A DNA stretch of 64,000 nucleotides from CAVPDG01 sp963702535 (GTDB lineage Bacteria; Chloroflexota; Anaerolineae; Anaerolineales; UBA4823). Position numbers and translations under genes: made by a program. The stretch is taken from NCBI GenBank assembly GCA_963702535.1, contig CAVPDG010000018.1, positions 62,001 to 126,000 on the forward strand, written 5' to 3'. Below the pieces are notes generated by a model that was not told the DNA's origin, searched no databases, and saw nothing but the letters and a program-made list of their open reading frames with translations. Shown here one piece after another: positions 18,901-29,512 of the stretch. Position 1 is the first letter of the stretch; the number at the start of each line of letters is the position of its first letter.

Positions 18901-20173
18901 ATGCAGATCGAGCTGGCTTACGGTAAGAGCGGATTGCGGCTGGAGCTGCCCGCGGCGTGGGATATCTCGGTCATCGAGCCGAAATACCTGCCCGGGCTGC
19001 CCGACCCGGAGGGCGCATTACAGCAGGCGCTGCGGGCGCCGCGGGGCTGCCCACCTTTGAAGGAGCGGGTGAGGGCCGGGATGCGGGTGGGGATCGTGTT
19101 CAGCGACATCACCCGCCCGGCGCCGCACAAGCTGATCCTGCCGGCAGTGCTCGCGGGAGCTGGAGAGCATACCGGGCGTGCAGTTGACGCTGTTCAACGC
19201 GCTGGGTACGCACCGCCCCAACACGCCAGCGGAGCTGGGCGAGATGCTGGGCGAGGAGCTGGCCAGGGCGCTGCCGGATCGTGCAGAACGACGCCTTCGA
19301 GCCGGGGACGCAGACCTGCCTGGGCACGACCAGCTCCGGCAACGAGGTGTGGCTGAACCGCGAGCTGGCGGAGTGCGACCTGAAGGTGCTGACCGGCTTC
19401 ATCGAGCCGCACATGTTCGCCGGGTTCTCGGGCGGGGGCAAGGCGCTGCTGCCGGGCATGGCGGGGCAAGCCAGCGTGCTGAACAACCACCGCGCCAGCC
19501 TGATCGCCGACTCCCGGGCGACCTGGGGGGTGACGCAGGGCAACCCGATCTACGCCGAGATCCAGGAGGCGGCAGGGATGGCGGGCGAGACCTTCCTGGT
19601 GAACGTGACGCTGAACAAGCACAAGCAGATCACGGGCGTCTTCGCCGGGGAGCTGAACGCGGCGCACGCGGCAGGGTGTAGCTTCGCCCGGGAGAGCGCC
19701 ATGGTAGCGGTGGCGGAGCCCTTCGATATCGTGCTGACGAGCAACTCGGGCTACCCGCTCGACCTGAACGTATACCAGGCGGTGAAGGGGATGAGCGCCG
19801 CGGCGCAGGTAGTGCGTGACCGGGAGGGGCGATCCTGATGGCGGCGGAGTGCTGGGACGGCATCCCGGAGCACGGGCAGTACGCCGAACTGCTGCGCCAG
19901 GCGTCCAGCCCGCAGGCGCTGCTGGAGATGATCCTGAGCAGCCCGCCGGCGCAGGACCACTGGCAGGTGCAGATCCAGGCGCAGGTGCAAAGCAAGGCGG
20001 AGGTGTACCTGTACTCGCACAACCTGAGCGAGGCGCAGGTGCGCGAGGCGCTGCTCGAGCCGTGCGGGGAGATCCGGAGCGGCTGGAAGCGCTGGTGGAG
20101 AAGGTCGGGACGGGGGCGAGGATATGCGTGTCTGCCGGAGGGACCGATGACGATACCCTATCTAAAGAATTAG
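18901..20173 (+). CDS. LarA-family (DUF2088) nickel-pincer racemase/epimerase-like protein (several frame changes)
   Basis: A protein of about 420 residues of the LarA family, whose founding member is lactate racemase with a nickel-pincer nucleotide cofactor. The N-terminal domain has VGIVFSDITRPAPHKLILPA. The cofactor region has GFIEPHMFAGFSGGGKALLP with the expected His and Lys, then GNPIYAEIQEAAG and TSNSGYPLDLNVYQAVKGMS. Frames change near 19155, 19275, 19830 and 20095. LarB, LarC and LarE, needed to make the cofactor, are not in the window. Family members act on varied 2-hydroxy acids, so lactate should not be assumed. Being co-oriented and nearly adjacent to the hydroxylase maturation genes, it may act in the same degradation pathway. 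Confidence 0.7.
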
Positions 20174-20874
20174 GAATTGTGAATTAGGGATGATGAGTGG
20201 TTAGAGGCCAGCGACGAGTGGACAGGAGGGTATTCCTTTGGCGGGAATTGCATTGGAAAAACGATTGCAAACGAATATTCTTTCCCGCGGGAGGACGCGA
20301 AAAGGACAAGCGTACGCCTGATCTTGAAAAACGGATGAAGCGTCCCCTCACTTCGTTCGGGATTCTCTACCAGCAGGGGGAGCGATGAGGAGCGGAGGAG
20401 CTTAAGGCGTAGAGGGGTAGTGTCCTTGTGCCGGGAGCTTGCACTCTGCGGTACTCTGCGATCCCACAATTCGCTCTGGACAAGTTCCGGGGTTCCTGCC
20501 GGGATTAATCATTCTATGCGGTTAATAAGGGGTAAAATAGCATATATGTTCTAATTATACACCTGACGAGAAGAAAAAACAAGGAATCGAGGGGGTGATT
20601 TTTTGAGGGAGGAGAGGCGTTACCGTCCACGAATGAATGACCATGATGGAATGACTAGAGAGACTCGCTAGAACTGGAATTTCTGAAGCAGCCTGGGCGC
20701 TTGGTAATATATCAAGAGGCCATTCACGCACATGGGCGTGTGAGTTAGCTACCGATGAGCTCAGCAAGTAACCAGCTCGGAATTCTGCCTTCGACAGCGC
20801 CTGCTCAAGACACGCCCGCTTAATCTCTATAGACATCCTGAAACCATAATAGGGGATGCTGATATACTTACCGC
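20174..20874. other. 700-bp stretch with no recognisable gene
   Basis: I see no convincing coding region, RNA gene or mobile-element end here. Short open frames exist on both strands but none resembles a known protein or has good start signals. The sequence is less GC-biased than its neighbours. It separates the LarA-like gene from the FGGY kinase and may be decayed DNA or a large regulatory gap. A TATACT at 20863-20868 lies just before the kinase start, but no matching -35 box is obvious. Confidence 0.6.
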
Positions 20875-22419
20875 ATGTCGCCTGACCTAGCGCTTGGCAT
20901 CGATATCGGCACAGAGGGTGTGAAGGGCGAGCTGGTGACTCCTGAGGGGCCGTCCTGGCGCGGGCTCAAATGGAGAGTAGCTGCACCTACCCTCGTCCGG
21001 ATTGGTGCGAGCAGGATATGACCCAATACTGGTGGCAAAAACCGGTGCAGGTTGTGCGCACCATGCTGCAAACACCCGGGCTGCAAGCCGGGCAGATCAA
21101 GGCGGTGAGCGTCAGCGGCCTTTTCCCTGCCATGGGTCCGACAGATAAGAGCGGCGCGCCGCTGGCGAATGCGATCCGGGATGCAAGACAATCGCGCCCT
21201 GGCAGAGGTGGAAGAAATTAACGATGCCTCGGCTTGAGACAGCACAAAAGGAGCTCACGTCCATCCTGTTGTGGTTTCTCCGCAACCGACGTGAGCTGGC
21301 GGCAAGAATGAAGATGTTCTTCGACGCGCCCCACTACCTGGTCTACCGGCTGTGCGGGGCGTACGTCACCGATACCATCCTGGCCGGACGCTACGGGGCC
21401 ATCTACCACTAGCCCAGCGCCTCCTGGCGCAGCGATGCCTGCGAGCGCTTCGGCATCCCAATGGGGATCCTGCCACAGGTCGCGCCGCGAGCCCAGATCG
21501 TTGGGACCGTGCACGCGGAGGCGGTTGAGGCAAGCGGACTGACGCCGGGCACCCCTGTGCTGACTGGAATGCCAGATCTGGTAGCCTCCTTGATCGGCGC
21601 AGGCGCGGTGCACATGTTCGAATGGTGGCCTACTACGGGAGCGCCGGCCTTCTGCCAGTGATGAAACAGGACCTGATCCAGGCTGTTTGGCAGCCGTACC
21701 CTCACGAAGAGCGCGGCGTGACGCCGCTGGATGGATATCTATTCGATTTTCCCGTCTACAGCCTGTCGGTGGGCGAGGTGGCGCGCTGGTTTAAAGGAGC
21801 AATTTGCCCTGCTAGAAACCGCCCTGGAAGAGCAGGGGTCAGCCAGCGCCTATGCCCAGCTACACCAACTGGCGGCGGAGGTACCACCCGGATCGGATGG
21901 ATTGGTGATGCTGCCCTACCTGCAGGGGCAACGCAGCCCTGAATTCAATCCGCGGGCGACGGGGGTGTTCTTCGGGTTGAGAGCCTCCATACCCGCGCCT
22001 GCCTGTTCCGCGCTATGCTGGAATCCTTCGGTTACTCCATCAAGCATGGCCTGCAATGCGCTTATCCCAACGGGCACCCGTTGAAGCGCCTGGCAGCGAC
22101 CGGCGGCGGCGCACGCAGCCCGCTGTGGCGACAGATCGTCAGCGATATCACCGGTCTGTGCCAGGAATATATCCCCGAGGCAGATGAAGCCCTGGGGGAT
22201 GCTTACCTAGCGGGGCTGGCACTGGACTGGTTCAAGGATTTCGATGTTTTGCAGAAAGAGTGGCTGAAAGCCGCGGCGATCACTGAGCCTGACCCGGATA
22301 ACCAAGCGGCATACAAGGCCGGTTACGCAGCCTATGTCGATCTGCACGCAGCTTTGGAACCGGTTTTTCAGCGCCACCATCCGGCGCAAATCCCAGCTCC
22401 AGGAGGGGAGCATTACTGA
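20875..22419 (+). pseudogene. FGGY-family carbohydrate kinase, broken
   Basis: A xylulokinase/glycerol-kinase-type (FGGY) protein spread over several frames. The ATPase phosphate-1 loop is ALGIDIGTEGVKGELV at the start; later blocks are YPRPDWCEQDMTQYWW, MFFDAPHYLVYRLCGAYVTD, MLPYLQGQRSPEFNP and RLAATGGGARSPLWRQIVSD (the adenosine motif). Frames change near 20970, 21200, 21625, 21795 and 21985, and there is an in-frame TAG at 21410-21412 within a block that is normally continuous. A nonsense codon plus many shifts makes decay plausible, but the conserved motifs are still fresh, so sequence error is not excluded. It is followed by a phosphotriesterase-like gene, a common pairing in sugar-lactone catabolism. 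Confidence 0.7.
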
Positions 22420-22487
22420 TTCGGCAGGGAGGGTGCCGCCGGATTCTGGAGCGCGGAGGGAGATACGCCCGCACGGCGCTGGGCGAT

Positions 22488-23414
22488 ATGCCGGTAGGGG
22501 AGCTCGGCTGCACCCTCATGCACGAGCACGTCTTCTGGGATTACGATTCGCGCCGGCGGGAGGCATGCATCGATTTTTCACGGCAGGAGCTCAAGAAGCT
22601 GAGCCAGGCGGGCGGGAGACGGTGGTGGACGTGGCGCCGCACCCCTACCGCATCCCGGAATGGTACCTGGCGCTGGCGCCGCAGGTGGATATAAACATCA
22701 TCGTCAGCAGCGGGTTTTACCTGGAAAGGCGAACGCCGCTCAAGTTTCACACGTACAGCGAGAGCCAGATGCTCGAGCGCTTCTTGGAGGAGCTGACGGA
22801 GGGCATCCAGGGCAGCAAGCTCAAGGCGGGTGTGATCAAAACGGCGGGCGAAAAGGCGCAGCTGACAAGCTGGGAGAGAGCTGTGCTGCGGGCAGCCGGA
22901 GCCGCCCAGCGAGAGACCGGCGCGCCGGTTTGCTGCCACGCCATCGAGGGCGGGCGGGAGCAGTTCGAGGCGCTGTGCAAGGCGGGGGCGGACCTGCAAC
23001 GCATCTACATCTGCCACGCCGAGACCGAGAGCGGATGGGAGGGCAGGTCGGTAAACCAACAAATCGACTACCTGGCGGCGATCGCCCAGGAAGGGGGCAG
23101 CCTGTATTTCAGCAATTTCGGCTGGGAGTTCCTTTCGCAGAGCGAGAACTTGAAGCGCCTCGTGCTGGGGTTGTGCGAGGCGGGATACCGGCGCCGGCTG
23201 CTGTTCAGCGCGGACGCCAATTACAAATGGGACGAGGCGGGCAACTTCTGGTGGGAGGAACAGCGCAACCACCCGACGCTGCCGGAAAAGAATTTCGCCT
23301 ACACGTTTCACCTACACCATCCCGCTATTGAAAAGCTGGGGGTTCACAGAAGCAGACCTGCATGCCTGCCTGGTCGAGAATCCGAGGGAAATGTTCAGCA
23401 CAGCCGTGTGGTAG
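22488..23414 (+). CDS. Phosphotriesterase-family amidohydrolase (PHP/lactonase-like), frame-interrupted
   Basis: A PTE-family TIM-barrel hydrolase of about 310 residues. The N-terminal metal motif is LGCTLMHEHVFWD, then VVDVAPHPYRIPEWY and NIIVSSGFYLERR. The His and Asp ligands fit PVCCHAIEGG, YICHAETESGW and LLFSADANYKWDEAG. Members of the family are lactonases or phosphoesterases; the substrate is unknown. The start is uncertain: homology runs slightly upstream of ATG 22488 without a clear ribosome site. Frames change near 22600 and at 23338-23342, where a run of five G appears to be one base too long; removing it gives the expected ending LVENPREMFSTAVW. It lies 68 bp after the kinase gene. 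Confidence 0.75.
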
Positions 23415-23476
23415 GAGTCTTGTATAATTACCGCGCCCGAAACTGACCATTCCAAATTTCGAAGGGAGACAATCCA

Positions 23477-24109
23477 ATGACCGACGTACCTATCCAGCTC
23501 ATTGTGGCAGCATTCAATGAGGAGAAAGCCGCGGACGAGGCGCTGCAGGCGCTGCGGCAGGCGAAGAAAGAGAAGCTGATCGGCATCCTGGACGCGGCGG
23601 TGATCCGGCGCGATGAGAATAACAAGCTGCACCTGAAGGAGACCGGCGATGTGGGCGGGGGCAAGGGGGCGCTGGCAGGCGGGGTGCTGGGGGCGCTGCT
23701 AGGGCTGATCGGCGGACCGGCGGGCATGATCGTAGGCGCGGCGACAGGCGCCATCACCGGCGGGGCAGCGGCGAAAGCCATCGACGCGGGCATCCCGGAT
23801 GCGCGCCTGAAGGAGATCGGTGAGGCGCTCAAGCCGGGCACGTCGGCGATCGTGGCAGTGATTGAGCATCGCTGGGTGGCAGATATCCAGAGAGACCTGG
23901 CTGCGGCGGGCGCCCAGGTGATGACCGAGGCGTTGAAGGCAGATATCGCCGCGCAGCTCGAGGAAGGGCGGGATGTGGCATACACCGCCATCGTCAGCAG
24001 CGAGGGGGCGGTGGTAGCCAGCGCGGTGTCGGAGCCCAAGGCTGAAGAGAAACCCGAGGCGGCGCCGGAAGAGGCAAAGCCCCCAGCTGAGGCGGAAGAA
24101 AAGAAGTAA
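23477..24109 (+). CDS. DUF1269-family protein with glycine-rich membrane-like segment
   Basis: An intact 210-residue protein of the DUF1269 family. An N-terminal alpha/beta ferredoxin-like part (LIVAAFNEEKAADEALQALR) is followed by a very Gly/Ala-rich hydrophobic stretch, about residues 62-100 (GALAGGVLGALLGLIGGPAG), that could span or insert into a membrane. A second alpha/beta part includes GTSAIVAVIEHRWVADIQRD, and the tail from about residue 180 is acidic and Ala/Pro/Glu/Lys-rich. GAAGGGAG at 23460-23467 precedes the ATG. Function is unknown for the family; members are often called stress-related. It ends at a strong terminator. Confidence 0.8.
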   Translation: MTDVPIQLIVAAFNEEKAADEALQALRQAKKEKLIGILDAAVIRRDENNKLHLKETGDVGGGKGALAGGVLGALLGLIGGPAGMIVGAATGAITGGAAAKAIDAGIPDARLKEIGEALKPGTSAIVAVIEHRWVADIQRDLAAAGAQVMTEALKADIAAQLEEGRDVAYTAIVSSEGAVVASAVSEPKAEEKPEAAPEEAKPPAEAEEKK

Positions 24110-24115
24110 ATTAAA

Positions 24116-24170
24116 CCCGAAAAACAGGGTGCAGACCGGGCTACGCCCGGTCTGCACCCTGTTTTTCGGG
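24116..24170. terminator. Perfect 26-bp hairpin terminator, bidirectional form
   Basis: Bases 24116-24141 are exactly complementary to 24145-24170, with a three-base loop TAC. The stem contains an A-run on the left arm and a T-run on the right arm, so the inner GC stem is followed by T5 on either strand. It ends the DUF1269 transcript and could also stop antisense transcription. Confidence 0.92.
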
Positions 24171-24217
24171 GTATCCTTCCTAAAAGCCGTGCTAAAATAA
24201 GGCAGGGAAATTAACGC

Positions 24218-26879
24218 ATGGCAAAAACTGCGGGCAGCGCACCCAAACCCACGCCGGGATTGACCCTGGAGAACCGGAGCTACATTGTTGCGCCGGGACA
24301 GGTGACCACCATCCCGCTGCACCTGAGCAACTCGGGGGCGAGCGAGATACGGCTGGCGCTGGCGGTGCGTGGCGTGCCGCCCGCCTGGGTATCCCTGCCC
24401 TCTACCAGCTTCCACCTGGCAGCCGGCGAAAAGCAGACCGCCCAACTGGCGATCCACCCGCCGCGCGTGGGCACGCGCTCGGGGCGCTACCCGGTGACGC
24501 TCACCCTGAGCGACGAGACAGACCCGGCGCTGGCGGCGGAGGCGCAAGTCAACCTGCTGGTGGGTGTCTATACCAGCAGCGGGACGCTGGGCATGCTGGT
24601 AGGCTCGACGCAGTTCTCGATCACGCCGGGTGAGCGCCTGGAGGTCAGCTTCCAGCTCGCCAACCGGAGCCAGGCAGCCGACGTCTTCCAGGTGAGCGTG
24701 GAGGGTTTGCCGGCGGAGTGGTATGGCGTCTCACCGCCGCAGTTCGGGCTGGCAGCCGGAGAGCAGAAGAGCCTGACGCTGAGCCTGCACCCGCCGCGCT
24801 CGCCGCGTAGCCGCGCCGGGCGACATGCCTTCACACTTGAAAGTTGCCAGCCAGAGGAACCCCAGCCAGAGCATCTCGCTCTCCTGCGTGCTGACCCTCT
24901 CGGCATATACCCAGTTCCGCAGCTTGCTCAAGCCGCCGCGCCTGCTCGCCGGGCATCCTGGCGAGGTGCTGGTGAGCAACCAGGGCAACCTGCCGCTCTC
25001 CGCCACGGTCAGCCTGAGCAGCGAGGCGGGGGAAGTGGAATTCTCACCGCAAGAGGCGCAGGAGCTGCGCGCCGACCCCGGCGAAGTGGCAACGGCAACC
25101 TTCAGCGCCAGCCTGGTGAAAAAACCGTGGTTCGGCGACCAGGTGACTGTCCCCATCCAGGCGCAGGTGCGCCTGAGCAGCGGCGAGACGCAGACGCTGA
25201 ACGGCTTCGTGGCAGGGCGGGCGCTGATCCCGGTATGGATCCTGCCGGCAATCCTGCTGATCTGCCTGGCGATGGTGATGGCGCCGCTGTTCCTGGTCTT
25301 CCTGGGGCAGCTACCGGGCGCGGCAGGCTTGCCCATCGCCCAGATTACCCAGACGGCAGCCGCCGCACAGACCGCCGTCGCACAGCAAACGGCGGCAGCT
25401 ATCGGCGGGCAGCAGGACTCGGACGGCGACGGGCTGAGCAACGTGCAAGAAGCGCAGCTCGGCACCAACCCGAACGTGCCGGATACCGACGGCGACGCCT
25501 TGCTGGACGGGGCAGAGGTGATGCGCTTCGGCACCGACCCGCTGAACCCGGACACGGACGGCGACGGGCTCTCGGACGGGGACGAGATCCGCCTGAGCAC
25601 CTTCCCCACCAACCCGGACACGGACATGGATGAGGTGAACGACGGCGAGGAAGTGCGGCGCGGCATCGACCCGCGCAACCCGGATAGCGATGGTGATAGC
25701 CTGACCGACGGCGATGAACTGAGGCGCGGCACCAACCCGGCGCTGGCAGACACGGACGGCGACGGATTGAACGACGGGGAAGAGGTGCGGCGGAGCACCA
25801 ATCCGCTGATGCCGGATACGGACAACGACCGCCTGAACGATGGCAACGAGGTGCTGATCCAGACCAACCCGCTGAACCCGGACACCGACGGCGACGGGCT
25901 GATCGACGGGCTGGACCCCGATCCGCTCGACCCAACCAACCCCTCCCTGACCGCTACCTCGGTCGCCGGACGACCGACAGCTACGTCGATCGTTCCGACC
26001 TTGCAGCCGAGCCTGACACCGACGCTTTTCCCCACCTTCCCACCCGCCGCCACCGCCACCCTGCCGGCGCAGACCGGCACGTTGCTCTTCACCTCCAACC
26101 GGGATGGCAGCCCAGATATCTACATGAACTCGCTGGGAAACGCCAACGCCTTGCGCCTGACGGACAACCCCGCCAACGACAGCCAGCCGGAGCTCTCACC
26201 GGATAAGACCCGCATCACCTTCACCAGCAACCGGGACGGGAACAACGAAATCTACCTCATGCGCCCCGACGGCACGGAACAAACCAACCTGACGAACTCG
26301 CCGGCGGACGACCGCGACCCCTCCTGGTCGGTGGACGGGCTGTGGATCGTCTTCGCCAGCAACCGCACGGGCAATTGGGATATCTGGGTGATGCTGAGCA
26401 ACGGCACGCAACTGCGCAACCTGACCAACACGCCGACCAACGAGTCGCAACCGGTATGGTTCAACGACAAGCAACTGATTACGACCAACCAGAAGATCGC
26501 CTTCACCACGGACCGCGATGGCGACCAGGAAATCTACGCGATGAGCGTGGATGGGTTCAACCAGATCAACCTGACGAACCACCCGGCGGACGACAACTCC
26601 CCGGCGGCGGCGTCAACGGGGGACCGCATCGCCTTTGTATCCAACCGCGAGGGCAACCCGGATGTGTTCGTGATGAGCACCAGCGGCAGGAACCAGCTCA
26701 ACCTGACCAACAACCCGGCGCAGGACCAATCCCCAACCTGGTCTGGAGACAGCCGCTGGATAGCCTTCAGCTCCGACCGCACCGGCAACCCGGATATTTT
26801 CTTCATGACCCCCAACGGGGCAAACCTGACGGACTACATCAACAGCCCGGCAGCCGATACTGAGCCCTGCTGGCGCTAA
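24218..26879 (+). CDS. Anchored multidomain protein: NPCBM-associated-like domains, thrombospondin-3 repeats, TolB/PD40 propeller
   Basis: About 886 residues. The first part (to about 340) has two immunoglobulin-like domains of the alpha-galactosidase NEW3/NPCBM-associated type (PGQVTTIPLHLSNSGASE, PGERLEVSFQLANRSQAADV). One transmembrane helix follows near 344-365 (IPVWILPAILLICLAMVMAP). Then come about eight calcium-binding thrombospondin-type-3 repeats (DTDGDGLSDGDEIR and variants), a Thr/Pro-rich linker, and a C-terminal propeller of six PD40/TolB repeats (LLFTSNRDGSPDIYMNS, FTSNRDGNNEIYLMRPDG). The frame changes near 24838, between HAFTL and VASQRNPSQS. The single helix puts one half outside; the calcium repeats suggest the C-terminal half. 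The function is unknown, probably ligand or glycan sensing. Confidence 0.8.
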
Positions 26880-26905
26880 CCCCTCATCCCCCAACATCAC
26901 AACTT

Positions 26906-27106
26906 ATGTCAGAACAACTCACCGCAGCCATCCAAGCCGCCCTGGCAGCCGGGACGCTGCTGGTGCAGGAAGCGGGGGGATGCGTGACGCACCTGGATGG
27001 AGAGCCCTTCATCCTGGGCGGGCGCAGCGTGCTGGCAAGCAACGGCTTGCTTCACCAGGAAATTATGGCAATTATGGGGAAAGGCAGCGCGAGGGTCAAG
27101 GTTTAG
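26906..27106 (+). pseudogene. Inositol-monophosphatase-family remnant with internal deletion
   Basis: The 66 residues join the extreme N-terminus of an IMPase-type protein (LTAAIQAALAAGTLL) directly to its extreme C-terminus (VQEAGGCVTHLDGEPFILGG then SVLASNGLLHQEI). The roughly 180 residues between, including the metal motifs EE and DPLDGTTN, are missing. The joint falls at LL, which occurs at both places in the full-length family, so recombination at short similarity is plausible. It cannot be an active phosphatase. An intact family member lies at 46055 but differs in its C-terminus. It sits between two convergent genes. Confidence 0.75.
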
Positions 27107-29293
27107 GGCTGAGGAACGACAGGGCGCCAGGAGGGATCGAAATCGAAGCGCGCCCAGTCGGTGACCTGCGCACGCCCGGCGCCGTTGACTGCCATCAGAT
27201 AGATATCGTGATTGCTGCCTTCGGGCCAGCTCTCAAAGACCAGCCACAGGGCATCGGGCGAAAAGCGCGGCTCGCGCACCGGCAGTGAACCGAGGTCGTA
27301 GCGGTACTCGTTATATTCGCCCTCTTTGTAAGAGCCAGCGGCAAGCCGGGGGACGCTGCCGGGCGTATCCATCTGGTTGAAGAGGATTACCTCGCCATCC
27401 GGAGACCAGACCGGGTTGGAATTGATCTTGGGACCGCTGAGCGAGAAGGCTTCGCGCCCCGAGCCATCCGGGTTCATCGTCCAGATCTGCTGGACGCCTT
27501 TATTAATGGTGGCGAAGGCGATCTTCAGACCATCGGGAGACCAGGCAGGCTGCAAATCGCGGTCGTACTGCTGGGAGAGGCGCTCGACAGTGCCATCCTC
27601 CAGGTTGAGGCGATAGATGCGCGGGCGCCCACTGTTGCGCAAGGAGGTGAAGGCGATGTATTTGCCATCCGGCGACCAGCTCGGATCATAATCGCCGCCA
27701 GGGACGGTGGGCAGGGGAGTGAGCTCACTGCCATCCAAATTGACCACGAACATACCGGCGCCGGGGTACGCTTCCTGGTTGCGGATGCAGGGGGAGATGA
27801 ACACCAGGCGCGCCCCATCCGGCGACCAGGCGGGCTGGCAGGCGCCCTCAGGCATATCCGTCACCTGGCGCGGGATCAGTTCCGTCAACATTCATAACCC
27901 AGATCTGGGTGGTGCCGGAGCGGTCGGAGGCGAAGGCGATCTGCCCGGCTCCGCCCCCCATCGGGGTGGCGGTGGGCTGCGGGGTGGCAGGCGGGACGAT
28001 GGCGGGATTCGTCGGCGTTGGCAGGGGCTGCGTCGGCGCTGGTGTGGCAGCCGTTGGCGACGCCGGCAAAGTTGAGGTGGGCGAGGGAGCGGCAATCGAG
28101 GGCTGCGCGACCGGGGCGCTGGTGGTTGAAGGCGGAACCATCTCGGCGACAGTCGCTGTCCTGGGGAGGAGCAGCGAGAGCGCCATGGCGGGCCAGGTGG
28201 GATAGAAGGTATAGGAAACCAGACCCAGCAAGATCAGGGTGAACACCAGCAGCGCCAGGAGCATCCAGGCGCTGCGCCTGCGGCGCGAGCGGGGTCGCGG
28301 CCGGCTGGGGGCGGGGGAGATGACATAGCTACTGGGCAGCGGCGCGGGCGAGCGCACTTCAGGCTGTGCCCCAGGGGAGGCAGGGTCTGCGGTGAGGGCG
28401 GCTGAGCCGTTCAAGCCGTTGGGCGGGCTGGAGCGCTCGGCGTCCGGCGGCAGGGCAAAATCGCCCTGGCGGCGGCGGCTGGTGATGCCGCGCACGCTGA
28501 GCAAAGCTTGCTTGAACTCTTCGGCGCTCTGGTAGCGATCATCCGGGCGGACTTCGAGGGATTTTTCGATGATGGCTGCCAGGCGGCGCGAGATGCGCGG
28601 GCTGCGGCGGCGGATGGGGGTAAGGCTGACCTGTCCCATCGTGCGCGCCAGGGCGTCTTCCGGAATGGCGCCGGTGAGGGCGGCGTACAAGGTAGCGCCA
28701 AGAGAGAAAATATCTGAGCGGTGATCGGTGCGCGCCGTGCCATACTGCTCCGGCGGGGAATAGCCTGGGGTCATGGCACGCGCGCCGGTGGTGGTTGCCT
28801 GATCGCTCTGGATGATCTTCGCCAGACCGAAATCGACCAGGAAGATCTGCCCCTGGGGAGTGATCTTCACGTTGCCGGGCTTGATGTCGCGGTGGACGAT
28901 GGGGGGGTTGAGCGAATCGAGGTAGGTGAGGGCGTCGCAGATCGCCGCGCCGATGAGGATGGCTTCTTCCTCGTTGATCAGCCCGATGCGATCCATACGC
29001 TGGCGCAGGTCTTCGCCTTCGACGAAGTCCATCACCAGGTACTGCCCCTGACCCTCGATCTCGAAGTGATCGGTGACGCGCGTCATGTTGGGGTGGCGCA
29101 GCGAGGCGAGGATCACCGCCTCGCGGCGGAACTGGCGGGCGTATTCCTCGGTGGTGAAGAGGTTTTCCTTGAGGGCGACTTCCACGCCCAGGTTCTCGTC
29201 GACAGCGCGGTAAACTGCACCCATGCCCCCCTGGCCCAGGATTTCGATGATGCGATAACGGTTATTCAGCAGCGTACCGCGTTCCAGAACCAT
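27103..29293 (-). CDS. Transmembrane Ser/Thr protein kinase with extracytoplasmic TolB/PD40 propeller (one frame change)
   Basis: About 730 residues. The N-terminal kinase domain, about 12-270, has the glycine loop LGQGGMGAVY, Lys42 in VALKEN, catalytic loop HRDIKPGN (Asp136), DFGLAK (Asp154) and the GYSPPEQYG activation segment. A basic Pro-rich linker leads to one transmembrane helix at about 342-360. Then follow a long Pro/Thr/Ala-rich stalk and PD40 propeller repeats (IAFASDRSGTTQIWVMNVDG, WSPDGKYIAFTSLRN). The frame changes near 27878, within the first propeller repeat. The layout suggests an outside sensor controlling a cytoplasmic kinase. The start codon at 29293 is an ATG. A TATAAT-like -10 lies at 29393-29398 on this strand. 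The gene converges on the PD40 protein at 24218. Confidence 0.87.
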
Positions 29294-29512
29294 AGCTCCT
29301 GTAACTCAACGAAAACCACATTGCCCGGCAGTAGATTAATTAACGCGAGAACGGGCAAGCGTTTTTTCATCCCGTTATCCGTGTTGGCGTTAATTATAAT
29401 CCCCGGTTTGAGGCGCCGAATAGCTAACCGCTAACCATCAATTCTACACCGCGCAGAATCCCAAAGACTTGCAATACTGTTAGAGAGAATTTCAGAGCTG
29501 ATACGCCCGCGG

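Noticed and set aside
20555..20836. 93-codon minus-strand open frame in the gene-free stretch
   Set aside because: No ribosome site, no recognisable motif, and composition unlike neighbouring genes.
22541..23311. 256-codon minus-strand open frame
   Set aside because: Shadow of the phosphotriesterase-like gene, without start signals or similarity.
24731..26098. 455-codon minus-strand open frame rich in Ser/Pro repeats
   Set aside because: It is the complement of the calcium-repeat region; the periodicity comes from the DxDGDG codons on the plus strand.
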